Assembly (NCBI RefSeq): GCF_017051705.1
Contig: NZ_JAFIDJ010000001.1
Location: 930,001-994,000, forward strand
Length of the DNA stretch: 64,000 nt
Direction: 5' to 3'
Origin: Algoriphagus lutimaris
GTDB lineage: Bacteria; Bacteroidota; Bacteroidia; Cytophagales; Cyclobacteriaceae
Within the stretch, counting starts at the first letter, position 1. Each line of letters opens with the position of its first letter. This document shows positions 23,807 to 32,978 of the stretch, piece after piece. Under the pieces are notes generated by a model. The model saw only the letters and a program-made list of their open reading frames with translations, had not been told where the DNA came from and ran no database searches. A program made the translations under genes and the position numbers.

Positions 23807-25483
23807 ATGCTTACAATGAAGCGAACAAGAGCCCAGGAATCAAGATCCGCCATTGAAAAGATGTATATCACCATGAGGCATCTATTCACTAGAGGTAGTT
23901 ACAAGCCTATGGGGATTTCTGGTGAGAGTCTTGTCAATGCATTAATGGTGTTGAGCCCTGAAATCTATGGGACCATTACTGACACTGAAAAAATAGAATT
24001 GGATGGCCTGCTTTACGTGATGGAACGACTTCCTCGAGGTATTGAAGAGTGTCGCTATGTTCGCCTAATAAGCAGAGAAGGTTATGAAACTTCCCATTTG
24101 ACTCCAATTGTCCCTCCAAAAAGAAAGAGAAACTGCTATCGATTAGATGATCATGTAATGTATGTGGAGATGACCAGAGGGAGATCAGATATCTATGATA
24201 TTTTAACCCACCTGACTTTCTTGTACATTGAGTCGAAAAAAATTCTTAATAACAGTACGGATCCAAAAGGCAAAATCTCCCAAAACTGGATCATGTTAGA
24301 AGAATTGGTTAAAAAAGAAGATGCTGGTGAGCCATTTGAAAAAGAAGCCGCCAGTGCTTATTTGAGTCATTTAATAGGAAGGACGTTCGAAGAGACCATA
24401 AGTGCTGTGGATAAATTTGAAAAATCCTCCAACTCCAATAGTCTTTTTAGCATAGTCTACCACATGGGTAGACTTGCTTTAGAGGAACAGACTAAAAACT
24501 TGGATAGGGAAATTTCTTTTTCGGCCACTTTGAGAGAACGGGTAGGACACCATGTATATGGTGAACTTTGGGCAAGGAGAATAAAATTAGCCCTAGATGA
24601 GCATGAACTCCTCAAAAGACCTATTCATGTTATTTCGGCTAATCTTCATTCGGTACTGAACACCATTTATGGACACCAGCTATTAAGCCTAAAGAACTAT
24701 GAGGAAATAGAGAAAGTGGTGATGGATATTAGTGTAAATGCCAAATCCAATAAAGGTAAAGCCATTATTGATTATGCCAAAAAGCATGGTTTCATTGATT
24801 TACCAGATGAATCTGGGACCAACATTGGCGTTCAAATTATTGATACGGCATTACTGGAGAAGGATGAATTGATCCCCGGAGTCAAATTACCGAAAGAGGA
24901 GGAGAAAAAGCCTGTTTTTGTGGTCATGGATTATGCATTTGGAGAGCAGGCTTATGAATGTTTCGATGAACTCTTAAAACCGTTTAACAAAGGAAAAAAA
25001 TCTATTCCCTTAAACGTAGAGTCTACCAGTATCATGGGAAAAGCAGGAATTCTTTATGGGGGAAAAGGTGACCTAATGATTCCTAATTCACATATTTTTG
25101 AGGGCACAGCCGATAATTATCCTTTCAAAAATGAATTGAAGAAATCTGATTTTGAAGGCTATGGTCTGGGTGTTTACCAAGGGGCTATGATAACAGTGCT
25201 GGGTACTTCTCTTCAAAACAGGGATATTTTGACCTACTTCATGAAGTCTAGTTGGAGTGCAGTAGGACTAGAAATGGAAGGTGCCCATTATCAAAAAGCC
25301 ATACAATCTGCCTCTAAAATCAGGAGGAGTATCAAATCCAATGTGAAAGTGCTTTATGCTTACTATGCTTCTGATAATCCTTTGGAAACTGGAAGCACCT
25401 TGGCTTCGGGTGCTTTGGGAATGGAAGGGGTAAGGCCCACTTATCTGATTACCTATAAAATTTTAGAAAAACTTTTCGGCTAA
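23807..25483 (+). CDS. DUF6909-type protein with nucleoside-phosphorylase-like C-terminus
   Basis: The product is 558 aa; the start could also be Met4 (23816). The N-terminal 330 residues are mainly helical and unrecognised. The C-terminal part (about 360-558) has VFVVMDYAFGEQAYECF, SIMGKAGILYGGKGDLMIP, GVYQGAMITVLGTSLQN and, near residue 488, GLEMEGAHY. The last matches the D/EMEGAA motif where the glutamates of purine nucleoside phosphorylases and MTA/SAH nucleosidases contact ribose. It may bind or cleave a nucleoside-like ligand. I associate the whole protein with DUF6909, common in Bacteroidota; this is from memory. It follows msrA by 16 bases. Confidence 0.78.
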   Translation: MLTMKRTRAQESRSAIEKMYITMRHLFTRGSYKPMGISGESLVNALMVLSPEIYGTITDTEKIELDGLLYVMERLPRGIEECRYVRLISREGYETSHLTPIVPPKRKRNCYRLDDHVMYVEMTRGRSDIYDILTHLTFLYIESKKILNNSTDPKGKISQNWIMLEELVKKEDAGEPFEKEAASAYLSHLIGRTFEETISAVDKFEKSSNSNSLFSIVYHMGRLALEEQTKNLDREISFSATLRERVGHHVYGELWARRIKLALDEHELLKRPIHVISANLHSVLNTIYGHQLLSLKNYEEIEKVVMDISVNAKSNKGKAIIDYAKKHGFIDLPDESGTNIGVQIIDTALLEKDELIPGVKLPKEEEKKPVFVVMDYAFGEQAYECFDELLKPFNKGKKSIPLNVESTSIMGKAGILYGGKGDLMIPNSHIFEGTADNYPFKNELKKSDFEGYGLGVYQGAMITVLGTSLQNRDILTYFMKSSWSAVGLEMEGAHYQKAIQSASKIRRSIKSNVKVLYAYYASDNPLETGSTLASGALGMEGVRPTYLITYKILEKLFG

Positions 25484-25555
25484 TTCCAAACATAAAGTTA
25501 ACAGTCCCTTGCGATTTTCGTCTTGGATGTATCTCGTAAACTGATCGGATAAGCA

Positions 25556-25903
25556 ATGGGTAAACTCAGAATCTTTCTACTTCTTTTCACCGTTGTTTTT
25601 GTTTTTCAAAGTTGTCTTGAGGGCAATGAAAACAGAAAAGAGTTTTACTGGAACCAAACAGGGTGTGCGGATCCATGGCTGGCAATTAATCCAGAGGGTG
25701 GTTCCGAAAATCAGATTAGTAAAGACCTGGTCAATTATTTGCAAACTGAGGGAATTAAGAATGCCCGAGTACTCAAGTTTAAATCTGAGGATCCCATAGC
25801 TGTTTGCTTGGCATGTACCTGTACCACAGGAGTTCGTATTTATGTAGAAGTTCCCACCAAGTACAGTTCAAAAATGATTGATTTAGGTTTTGTAGAGGCA
25901 TAA
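25556..25903 (+). CDS. Small Cys-rich lipoprotein, function unknown
   Basis: The product is 115 aa. The N-terminus MGKLRIFLLLFTVVFVFQSC has a lipobox with Cys20. The mature part contains QTGCADPW, a KDLVNYLQTEGI helix and a cysteine cluster CLACTCTTG (about residues 83-91). The cluster could bind a metal or form disulfides. It is placed last in the methyltransferase-msrA run, 72 bases after the previous gene. Not recognised beyond being a Bacteroidota-type lipoprotein. Confidence 0.75.
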   Translation: MGKLRIFLLLFTVVFVFQSCLEGNENRKEFYWNQTGCADPWLAINPEGGSENQISKDLVNYLQTEGIKNARVLKFKSEDPIAVCLACTCTTGVRIYVEVPTKYSSKMIDLGFVEA

Positions 25904-25907
25904 AAAA

Positions 25908-25986
25908 AGGTTGTCTAATACGCTTTGAATTGTCATATTGAACTGAGTCGAGCTATGAGAAATCCAAGGTAGTAAATAGACAACCT
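25908..25986. terminator. Terminator-like stem with a dispersed repeat in its loop
   Basis: AGGTTGTCTA (25908-25917) is the perfect complement of TAGACAACCT (25977-25986), separated by 59 bases; A-runs precede and TCTTTT follows. The loop contains GTCATATTGAACTGAGTCG and AGCTATGAGAAATCCAAGG, a common Bacteroidota intergenic repeat of the form 'TCATAtTGAACt-aGTCGa-TATGA'. It lies between convergent genes (stops 25903 and 25997), so it would serve both. The repeat family is recalled, not searched. Confidence 0.6.
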
Positions 25987-25996
25987 CTTTTAGATT

Positions 25997-27451
25997 TTAT
26001 TGCAAGTTTGAATTAATAGGAGGAGGCCCAGCTGGAATCATACCTTTGTAGACATAATCTCCTAAATGTTCTTTAAAATCTGCTTTTACTGATTCCACCA
26101 ATTCTGGATTTTGGAATAAATCAACCATGGTCATCGATAAAGCTTTCGCAGCGTAGGCCATTCCTTTGTGTCCTATGGACATTCCTCCTGCAGCAACTAC
26201 CGCCCATGAATGCCATGGAGTTCCATTGGGAGCTGTTGTCGCTGACAATCGAATGGTCGGTACTACATAGCTTACATCCCCAACGTCTGTACTTCCTCCC
26301 ATGCTATGTTCTGCAGTTTCTTCCATCGGTTCAATTGTTGAAACCAATCCAATTTGAGGTTTTCCGGTAGCTTCTTGGATTTTCTTAGCAAATTCCTGCT
26401 CTTCTTCTGTATAAGAAATAGGCCCTAAAGTCTCCAGATTCTTTTGAAGTGCAGCGGATCCTGTTCTATTCACCAAAACCTCATGTACACCTGAAATTAA
26501 ACTTACCTTGTAATCTACATTTGCCATGATTGCGGCTCCTTCAGCCATTTTCTGCACTTGCTCATATACTGGCATCAATCCATCACGACTACTGTCTCTT
26601 ACCCTTACCCAAATTCTGCTGTAATCTGGAACCACATTGACTACCTGACCGGCATCCTGGATATGGTAATGAATTCGAACGGTAGGCTTAATATGTTCTC
26701 GGTAATAGTTTATTCCAGTGGTGTATAGTTCTAATGCATCGGAAGCACTTCTTCCGTTCCATGGATCGGCAGCAGCATGAGCCGATTGCCCGGTAAATTC
26801 AACTTGGAAATCTACTAAAGCCAATCCTTTTTGAACTGCTGTTTTTGTTTCAGCAGCGGGATGCCAGTCCATCACCACATCTACATCTTCAAATAGTCCT
26901 GCTCTGATCATCCATAATTTACCGAAGAATTTCTCTTCTGCAGGAGTACCATAGAATCTAACGGTACCCTGAATTTTTCCTTCTTCAATCAAATCTTTGA
27001 TAGCCGCAGCAGCTCCAAGCGAGGCAACTCCGAATAAGTTATGTCCACATCCATGCCCAGGAGCATCTTGATGTAACGGACTTTTATAGGGTACTTTATT
27101 TTGAGAAAGTCCTGGTAATGCATCAAATTCTCCTAGGATTCCAATAATAGGAGATCCGGAACCATATTCAGCTACAAATGCGGTTGGTATTTCTGCCACT
27201 CCTCTAGTGACTTTGAATCCTAAACTTTCTGCATAATCGGATAGAGCTCCTGCAGACTGGGTTTCTCTAAATGCGATTTCCTCAAAAGACCAGATTTTAT
27301 CACTTAAGTCTGTAAGATCTACGTACCGCTCATCCACAGACTGGATTACCTCTTGTTTTAAGGGATTTGGTTTTGATTTTTTCTGTCCAAAAGCAGCACC
27401 TCCTACCAATATGACTGGTATAAGTAAGAGGTTTATATAGTATTTTTTCAC
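25997..27451 (-). CDS. Exported M20 family amidohydrolase (AbgB-like)
   Basis: The product is 484 aa with a signal peptide ending AAFGQ. The M20 catalytic core shows GILGEFDALPG (about 104-114), APGHGCGHNLFG (His133, Cys135, His137), PAEEKFFGK and DWHPA, which match the metal site of aminobenzoyl-glutamate hydrolase subunit B and related aminoacyl amidases. An internal dimerisation lid (about 230-350) contains GQSAHAAADPWNGRSA. It likely removes an acyl or aryl group from an amino acid in the periplasm. It is the last of three reverse genes after the GGT gene (51 bases apart), suggesting a common role in gamma-glutamyl or acyl-amino-acid use. Confidence 0.92.
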   Translation of the reverse strand: MKKYYINLLLIPVILVGGAAFGQKKSKPNPLKQEVIQSVDERYVDLTDLSDKIWSFEEIAFRETQSAGALSDYAESLGFKVTRGVAEIPTAFVAEYGSGSPIIGILGEFDALPGLSQNKVPYKSPLHQDAPGHGCGHNLFGVASLGAAAAIKDLIEEGKIQGTVRFYGTPAEEKFFGKLWMIRAGLFEDVDVVMDWHPAAETKTAVQKGLALVDFQVEFTGQSAHAAADPWNGRSASDALELYTTGINYYREHIKPTVRIHYHIQDAGQVVNVVPDYSRIWVRVRDSSRDGLMPVYEQVQKMAEGAAIMANVDYKVSLISGVHEVLVNRTGSAALQKNLETLGPISYTEEEQEFAKKIQEATGKPQIGLVSTIEPMEETAEHSMGGSTDVGDVSYVVPTIRLSATTAPNGTPWHSWAVVAAGGMSIGHKGMAYAAKALSMTMVDLFQNPELVESVKADFKEHLGDYVYKGMIPAGPPPINSNLQ

Positions 27452-27502
27452 TGTTCTAAATTGATTGGTTGATAAAAATTGAAAGGCTATAATGGGCTTT
27501 GT

Positions 27503-29371
27503 TTACCAGGCGATGCCATAATCATCGCCGTAGTCACTGGATCCTCCCCAAAAACTACCATGTTTCCAGTCAAACCAGATGGCATTTAAGGGGCCTGAGG
27601 TTTTATTCCATAATTCCAGTTTATATCCTTTTTTTGAAAGCTCCTTACTAATCCAATCTGGGGTATCTTTTCTAAGCACCATGGCCCCAGGTCTTACCTG
27701 GTGATCTCCAAAAGAACTTTGCATTTGGTAAGAGTTGAAGTTAGCTGCTTCTGTTGCTTCTTGTACATCCATATCAAACTCTACGATGTTCAAGAATAAT
27801 TGTAAAAGATTTTGATCCTGAGAATCGCCGCCCTGCACCGCGAAGGCCAACATAGGTTTTCCATCTTTCAATGCCAAGCTTGGCGTTAACGTCACTCTAG
27901 GTCTCTTTCCTGGTTCAGGTAGGTTGTATGGATTTAGGTTTTCATCCAATACGAAACTCTGCATTCTTTGTGATAATCCAACCCCCGTATTGCCAGCTAC
28001 AACAGCAGGAACCCATCCACCACTTGGAGTAACGGATACTACCCAACCTTCTGCATCAGCAGTTTCCACTGAAGTCGTTCCACTTTGAAAATCTGCTAAA
28101 AACTGTTCATCCAAAGTACTGTTGAATTGAGAGGGTTCAAGTGCTGCAATGGAAGCTTTGTTTTTATTCAAAATGTCCAAATAGGGATTGGTTTCCCCTT
28201 GAAATGGATAAGGGTCTCCCGCAGTAATGCTCGGATCATTTACATCTCCGATAAGCTTTGCTCTTTCTTTGGCATATTCTTTAGATAATAAACCTTCCAT
28301 AGGAGAATCTACAAATGCTGGGTCACCGTAATAGAAATCTCTGTCTGCAAACGCTAAATTCATCGCTTGGTAGACCGTATGAATATAATTAGCCGAGTTA
28401 TACCCCATTGACTTCAAGTCAAAGTTTTCTAGGATGTTCAAGGATTGAAGCAACGCCGGGCCTTGAGTCCATTCCTGCAACTTATAAACATCAATTCCTT
28501 TGTAATTTACATGCAAAGGTTCTTCAATCTTTACAGTCCAGTTAGCCAAATCTTCCTCAGTAAAAAGTCCTCCTTGTTCTCTAGTCCCTCTTACAATTTC
28601 TTTAGCAATATCTCCTTTATAAAATCGGTCGTAAGCAGCATAAATAGCTTCTTTTCTAGATTTACCTGCTGCTAAAGCTTCTTTTTCTGCTTCAACCAAT
28701 TTGGATAGGGTCTGGTACAAATCTTCTTGGACAAAAATCTCTCCTGGGGAAGGAGCTTCTCTTTCTTCCCCAAGGTGAGGTAAGAAAATCTTTTTAGAAT
28801 AAGGCCATCCTTTGATTCTAGCCTTTTGCGCTTCCATCGCATTGGCTGTTTGTGCCTCGATTGGGTAACCTTTGGCTAATTCCATGGATGGTTTTAAGAT
28901 TTGTTCCAAGCTCATGGTTCCATACTCAGCCAACATAGTCATAATTCCACCTGGTGTTCCTGGAGTGGTTGCAGCCAAAGGACCATACTGAGGAGGATAA
29001 TCCATTCCTTGGGATTTATAAAAATCAACAGTCGCCCCAGTAGGAGCATATCCAAGTGCATTAATAGCAATAACTTTCTTTTCAATAGGATGGTAGATTA
29101 GCGCTTGAGTTTCTCCGCCCCAAGACAAAACATCCCACATTGTAGAAGTTGCCGCAATCATGGCGCAAGCTGCGTCCACGGCATTTCCTCCTTGTTGGAA
29201 TATGCTAGCTCCAGCGGTAGCTCCTAATGGCTTACCCGTAATGGCTACCCAGTTCTTTCCATGCAGAATCGGTTTATTGTTAGGTGTAGTGCCGGCTCCT
29301 AATCCGGGAAGGCCCTGTCCTCTCACATTCAATGAAGTGAAAATCAGAGCAATCAAGTATAACTTTTTCAT
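27503..29371 (-). CDS. ggt: Gamma-glutamyltransferase
   Basis: The product is 622 aa with a signal peptide ending NVRGQ. The N-terminal large-subunit half has GGNAVDAACAMIAA and TTPGTPGG. The autoprocessing nucleophile is in SGTTSVETADAEG (Thr432/Thr433), with the usual spacing to the downstream Asp. LSQRMQSFVLDENLNPYN and the PRVTLTPSLAL and FAVQGGDSQDQN blocks follow. It is the periplasmic enzyme family that cleaves glutathione and other gamma-glutamyl compounds. The start is 24 bases after the preceding gene's stop. The typical SVVD of E. coli GGT is altered to ETAD, and ATPase-independent activity should remain, but substrate preference is open. Confidence 0.93.
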   Translation of the reverse strand: MKKLYLIALIFTSLNVRGQGLPGLGAGTTPNNKPILHGKNWVAITGKPLGATAGASIFQQGGNAVDAACAMIAATSTMWDVLSWGGETQALIYHPIEKKVIAINALGYAPTGATVDFYKSQGMDYPPQYGPLAATTPGTPGGIMTMLAEYGTMSLEQILKPSMELAKGYPIEAQTANAMEAQKARIKGWPYSKKIFLPHLGEEREAPSPGEIFVQEDLYQTLSKLVEAEKEALAAGKSRKEAIYAAYDRFYKGDIAKEIVRGTREQGGLFTEEDLANWTVKIEEPLHVNYKGIDVYKLQEWTQGPALLQSLNILENFDLKSMGYNSANYIHTVYQAMNLAFADRDFYYGDPAFVDSPMEGLLSKEYAKERAKLIGDVNDPSITAGDPYPFQGETNPYLDILNKNKASIAALEPSQFNSTLDEQFLADFQSGTTSVETADAEGWVVSVTPSGGWVPAVVAGNTGVGLSQRMQSFVLDENLNPYNLPEPGKRPRVTLTPSLALKDGKPMLAFAVQGGDSQDQNLLQLFLNIVEFDMDVQEATEAANFNSYQMQSSFGDHQVRPGAMVLRKDTPDWISKELSKKGYKLELWNKTSGPLNAIWFDWKHGSFWGGSSDYGDDYGIAW

Positions 29372-29395
29372 GAAATTTGATATATGTATGTTGAT

Positions 29396-30472
29396 TTAAT
29401 TGGTATCTGTATCTTCTAACAATTGAGTCATAATAGGTCTAAATCCAGGGAATTTAGAATTGTAATAGGTGAATAATTGAAATAATCCACTGGGTTCTTT
29501 CAAGTCAATGCCGTTTTCGTTGGTATAATTAGCCATCTCATCTGCTAAATCTCCAAACAAGGCAAATATTTTTTTACGTCCTTTTGGGACTTCTATTACA
29601 TCCTCGCCTTTCAGGAAATAGTACACATTTCTTTTGATGATTTGATCATTTCTATTTCCAACCATCAAAGCTGAATTATAATTAGATTCTTTGAAAACTG
29701 CCATCGTTCTTCTCATGAGCGGTAATTCTCCATCCACTAAAACTTCAAAAAAGCCAGCAATTGGAGCACCTTCATCTTTGAAATCCATTCCATTGACAAA
29801 ATATCGGGGTACTTTATAAGTAGAATCCACCCAGACGAAATTTTGGATCCGGAGTCCAGGCATGACTGATACAAGATTGTTCTCAGGCTCCATCAATTCA
29901 AACATGTTGGATACTATATTATAGCGTACTCTAAACCCTTCCAATACCTGTTGATCCCTGTAGAGCAGGAGGGAAGCGCTATTCCATTTCAAGTCTAAAT
30001 AATTATTGCCTTCCAGTTTTTTGGGTTCAGGAGGAATTCCATACACCATATTCCCTCCAATCATATTGGGCCGGTCATTAAACAGGTTGGTGATATTGTT
30101 GGCTCGAATCGTTTTTTGCAAAGCAGCACCTGAACCTTCAGCTCCAAATTTGACCATGTAAAGATCTCCTAAATCCAGATCCTTAGTCAGGTTAACGTTC
30201 TGCTCAAACTTGTTATAGCCTGGTAGATTTAAAGCTAAGGTGTATTTATCTCCCACTATCTGGTCAATCATAAAATTCCCACCTTTACTTGAAATTTCCC
30301 CAAAGGCTGTCCCACGCAGCGTCACACTTACGCCATCTAAAAACTCTTTGGTATCAGCATCCATTATTCTTCCTTTTATATGAAAAGTCTGACCAGTCAC
30401 AAGGATGACATGGAAGAAAGACATGAGTACAAATAAGAGCTTAGGTAATAGCTTTATTAGGAAGGTATTCAT
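29396..30472 (-). CDS. Exported carboxypeptidase-regulatory-like domain protein
   Basis: The start is chosen at ATG 30472 (MNTFLIKLLPKLLF), which gives a clean signal peptide ending VTGQ and 358 aa; an upstream start at 30511 would add 13 residues before it. Residues about 36-110 form a CarboxypepD_reg/CNA-B-type beta-sandwich (IKGRIMDADTKEFLDGV, LPGYNKFEQNV), as found before TonB receptors. The rest, about 110-358, is unrecognised with several beta-rich parts (GNRNDQIIKRNVYYFLKG). It is the first gene of the operon leading to ggt and the M20 gene. Probably surface or periplasmic; function unknown. Confidence 0.82.
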   Translation of the reverse strand: MNTFLIKLLPKLLFVLMSFFHVILVTGQTFHIKGRIMDADTKEFLDGVSVTLRGTAFGEISSKGGNFMIDQIVGDKYTLALNLPGYNKFEQNVNLTKDLDLGDLYMVKFGAEGSGAALQKTIRANNITNLFNDRPNMIGGNMVYGIPPEPKKLEGNNYLDLKWNSASLLLYRDQQVLEGFRVRYNIVSNMFELMEPENNLVSVMPGLRIQNFVWVDSTYKVPRYFVNGMDFKDEGAPIAGFFEVLVDGELPLMRRTMAVFKESNYNSALMVGNRNDQIIKRNVYYFLKGEDVIEVPKGRKKIFALFGDLADEMANYTNENGIDLKEPSGLFQLFTYYNSKFPGFRPIMTQLLEDTDTN

Positions 30473-30591
30473 GATTTGGGTTTTTAGGGATTTATTAGAA
30501 ATATAACTCAAATTGATGTAATGATTTCAGTTTTTCACTGGATACAATTTATATTTTAAGAATTCAAGAAGAATGTAAAGTAAAAAGCCTA

Positions 30592-30625
30592 TTTTGCCTA
30601 TATGCCTAATATTGGCTTATATTTA
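30592..30625 (+). promoter_or_regulatory. Predicted promoter of the DEAD-box helicase gene
   Basis: TTTTG at 30592-30596 and TATATTTA at 30618-30625 are separated by 21 bases. The second box differs from TAnnTTTG only at its last base. The predicted transcript would start near 30632, about 50 bases before the TTG start codon, which is enough room for the cold-shock-type leaders seen on some helicase genes, though no such structure was recognised. Confidence 0.45.
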
Positions 30626-30681
30626 CACAAATTAAACTGATTGTTTACCAGTTTTTTACACTTTGAAAATCACACCAACCA

Positions 30682-32067
30682 TTGGATTTCTCTTCTTTTA
30701 ATTTTGAACCTTCCTTGCAGGAAGGCCTAGATGCCATGGGTTTTGAAAACCCCACACCGATTCAAGAAAAAGCAATACCTGTTATTTTAGAAAATAAAGA
30801 CCTGATCGCTTGTGCGCAAACAGGAACAGGGAAAACTGCAGCTTTTATATTACCGGTACTTAATAAAATTTCTAAATCCGGTTCAGATAAGCTTAATACG
30901 CTTGTATTAGCTCCCACCCGAGAATTAGCGATTCAAATCGATCAACAAATTCAAGGCTTTTCCTATTTCCTTGGTATAAGCTCTATTCCTATTTATGGTG
31001 GGGGAGATGGGATTGTTTGGGAGCAGCAAAAGAAAGCCCTAGAGACAGGAGCAGAGATAGTAGTGGCTACTCCTGGAAGGTTAATTGCTCTCCTTGCAGG
31101 TGGCAAGATGGACTTAAGTTCACTGCAACATCTTATTTTAGACGAGGCAGACCGCATGATGGATATGGGCTTTTCGGATGATATCTTAAAAATAGTCAAT
31201 TATCTTCCTAAGGATCGGCAGACAATTCTTTTCTCTGCAACCATGCCTTCCAAAATCCGCCAATTCAGTATGAAAATATTGAATCAACCTGAAGAAATTT
31301 CTATTGCATTAGGTAAAACTGCGGAGGGAGTTTCCCAATCCATGTATTCTGTTTACGATTCACAAAAAGAAGAACTCGTCAAACATATACTTTCCCAAAA
31401 AGCCTTTGAAGCTGTGATTATTTTTGCTTCTACCAAAGAAAAAGTAAAGGGGCTGTATAAAGCTTTACGAAAGCATTTTGATGTAGAAGCATTTCATTCT
31501 GACTTAGAGCAAGTAGACCGGGAGAAAATAATGTCTGCTTTTAAAAATAAAGCAGTGAAGATTTTAATTGGAACAGATATTATTTCCAGAGGCATAGATG
31601 TAGTTGGAATAGAATTAGTCATCAACTTTGATACGCCAAGTGATCCCGAGGATTATGTTCACAGAGTAGGAAGAACTGCCAGAGCGGATAAAGAAGGAGA
31701 GGCCATCACCTTTGTTAACCCAAAGGATCAGCAAAAATTTGCTAGGATTGAGAAATTGATTGGAATGTCCATTACTCAAAATCCATTACCTGAAGGTTTT
31801 GATAAAGGTCCAGAATATAGTGGTGAATCTTTTAAATCCAATAGGAAGTTTGATAAACCAAATAGTCCCACATTTAAGAAAAACTCTGGCCACAAAAAGA
31901 AATTTCCACCCCGTCAAAAGCCTAAAAAGGAGTCTACACATGGTAAGTTACCATCTGGGCAGAAAGTGGAATCTCCAAAAGCTAATGAAGCTTCTGGAAC
32001 CAAACCTTCCCATGAAAAATCGAATAATGGTAAATTTGGTAATAGAAGAAATGTAATTGACCCTTAA
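30682..32067 (+). CDS. DEAD-box RNA helicase (RhlE-like), TTG start
   Basis: The product is 461 aa. The start is a TTG: an in-frame stop lies at 30664-30666, the first ATG is codon 19, and the Q-motif (SSFNFEPS...PTPIQ) needs residues before that ATG. Motifs: Walker A AQTGTGKT (45-52), PTRELA (about 78-83), TPGR, DEAD (154-157), SAT (about 190), then the second RecA domain with DIISRGIDV and HRVGRTAR. After residue about 365 comes a basic, low-complexity tail rich in Lys, Ser, Pro and Gly, which likely adds RNA binding. It is an RhlE-type enzyme that unwinds structured RNA in ribosome assembly or decay. Confidence 0.95.
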   Translation: MDFSSFNFEPSLQEGLDAMGFENPTPIQEKAIPVILENKDLIACAQTGTGKTAAFILPVLNKISKSGSDKLNTLVLAPTRELAIQIDQQIQGFSYFLGISSIPIYGGGDGIVWEQQKKALETGAEIVVATPGRLIALLAGGKMDLSSLQHLILDEADRMMDMGFSDDILKIVNYLPKDRQTILFSATMPSKIRQFSMKILNQPEEISIALGKTAEGVSQSMYSVYDSQKEELVKHILSQKAFEAVIIFASTKEKVKGLYKALRKHFDVEAFHSDLEQVDREKIMSAFKNKAVKILIGTDIISRGIDVVGIELVINFDTPSDPEDYVHRVGRTARADKEGEAITFVNPKDQQKFARIEKLIGMSITQNPLPEGFDKGPEYSGESFKSNRKFDKPNSPTFKKNSGHKKKFPPRQKPKKESTHGKLPSGQKVESPKANEASGTKPSHEKSNNGKFGNRRNVIDP

Positions 32068-32092
32068 GTTCTTGAATTCAGATTGTATTTCT

Positions 32093-32130
32093 AAAGTACT
32101 TCAGGTAAATTGAAGTACTTTTTATTTTTA
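32093..32130 (+). terminator. Rho-independent terminator after the helicase gene
   Basis: AAAGTACTTCA (32093-32103) pairs perfectly with TGAAGTACTTT (32111-32121) around a 7-base loop, followed by TTATTTTTA. It separates the helicase from the muramidase gene 12 bases further. Confidence 0.88.
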
Positions 32131-32141
32131 AAGGCATCATC

Positions 32142-32963
32142 ATGCAATCTGTTAAATACAAGTCTAGGGGACCTACTGTTTCATTTTTACAAGAGATACT
32201 AGGAAAACTGGGATTTCAACTTCCTAACACTGGATATTTCGGCTTAGAAACTGATCAAGCTGTAAAAGAGTTTCAGTCTAAAAACAACTTGGTGGTAGAC
32301 GGTAAGGTTGGTGTTAAAACTTGGACTTTGTTACTAGCCAAAGCCAATCCAAATCATGCTTTTGGGAATAAGTTTTTAGGAGAGCAAGACCTAATGCAGT
32401 TTGCTCAGCAATATGGATTGGAACTATCCTGTGTCAAGGCCGTGAATGAAGTAGAAAGTAGTGGGAGAGGCTTCCTGATCAATGGGATGGCAAAAATACT
32501 TTTCGAAGGCCATGTGTTTTGGAGACAATTAGAGGCAAGAGGGATAGACCCTTCGGAGCTTTCCAATATTGGTAATCAGGACATTTTGTATAAAAAATGG
32601 ACAAAAAAATTCTATTTATCTGGTACACGGGAATATGATCGTTTAGAAAAAGCAATCAACTTAGGGCCAGACCCCAGAATAAAATCAGCTGCTTTATCTT
32701 CTGCTTCCTGGGGTAGTTTCCAAATCATGGGATATCATGCCACAAAGCTTGGGTATCCTAGTGTAGAGGTTTTTGTGGATGAAATGCAAATACATGAACG
32801 GAATCATTTAGAGGCTTTTGGGCGATATCTTAAGACCTATGGTTGCCTACAGTTTCTAAAAGAAAAAAACTGGGCTGGGTTTGCTAATTGTTATAATGGA
32901 TCAGGATTTGCAGAAAATAAATACGATGTAAAATTGGCAGCTGCCTATGAAAAATATTCTTAA
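32142..32963 (+). CDS. Peptidoglycan-binding N-acetylmuramidase
   Basis: The product is 273 aa. Residues 1-68 are a PG_binding_1 module (GPTVSFLQEILGKLGF, GYFGLETDQAVKEFQ, VDGKVGVKTW). Residues about 80-270 match the N-acetylmuramidase domain (DUF3380): AVNEVESSGRGF with the putative catalytic Glu, GMAKILFEGHVFW, SSASWGSFQIMG and ANCYNGSGFAENKYD. Enzymes like this are phage or tailocin endolysins and also chromosomal autolysins that cut the MurNAc-GlcNAc bond. There is no signal peptide, so it would need holin or lysis, or another export route. No phage genes are near. A DinB gene follows 15 bases later. Confidence 0.9.
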   Translation: MQSVKYKSRGPTVSFLQEILGKLGFQLPNTGYFGLETDQAVKEFQSKNNLVVDGKVGVKTWTLLLAKANPNHAFGNKFLGEQDLMQFAQQYGLELSCVKAVNEVESSGRGFLINGMAKILFEGHVFWRQLEARGIDPSELSNIGNQDILYKKWTKKFYLSGTREYDRLEKAINLGPDPRIKSAALSSASWGSFQIMGYHATKLGYPSVEVFVDEMQIHERNHLEAFGRYLKTYGCLQFLKEKNWAGFANCYNGSGFAENKYDVKLAAAYEKYS

Positions 32964-32978
32964 CCAAAATCCAATTAA

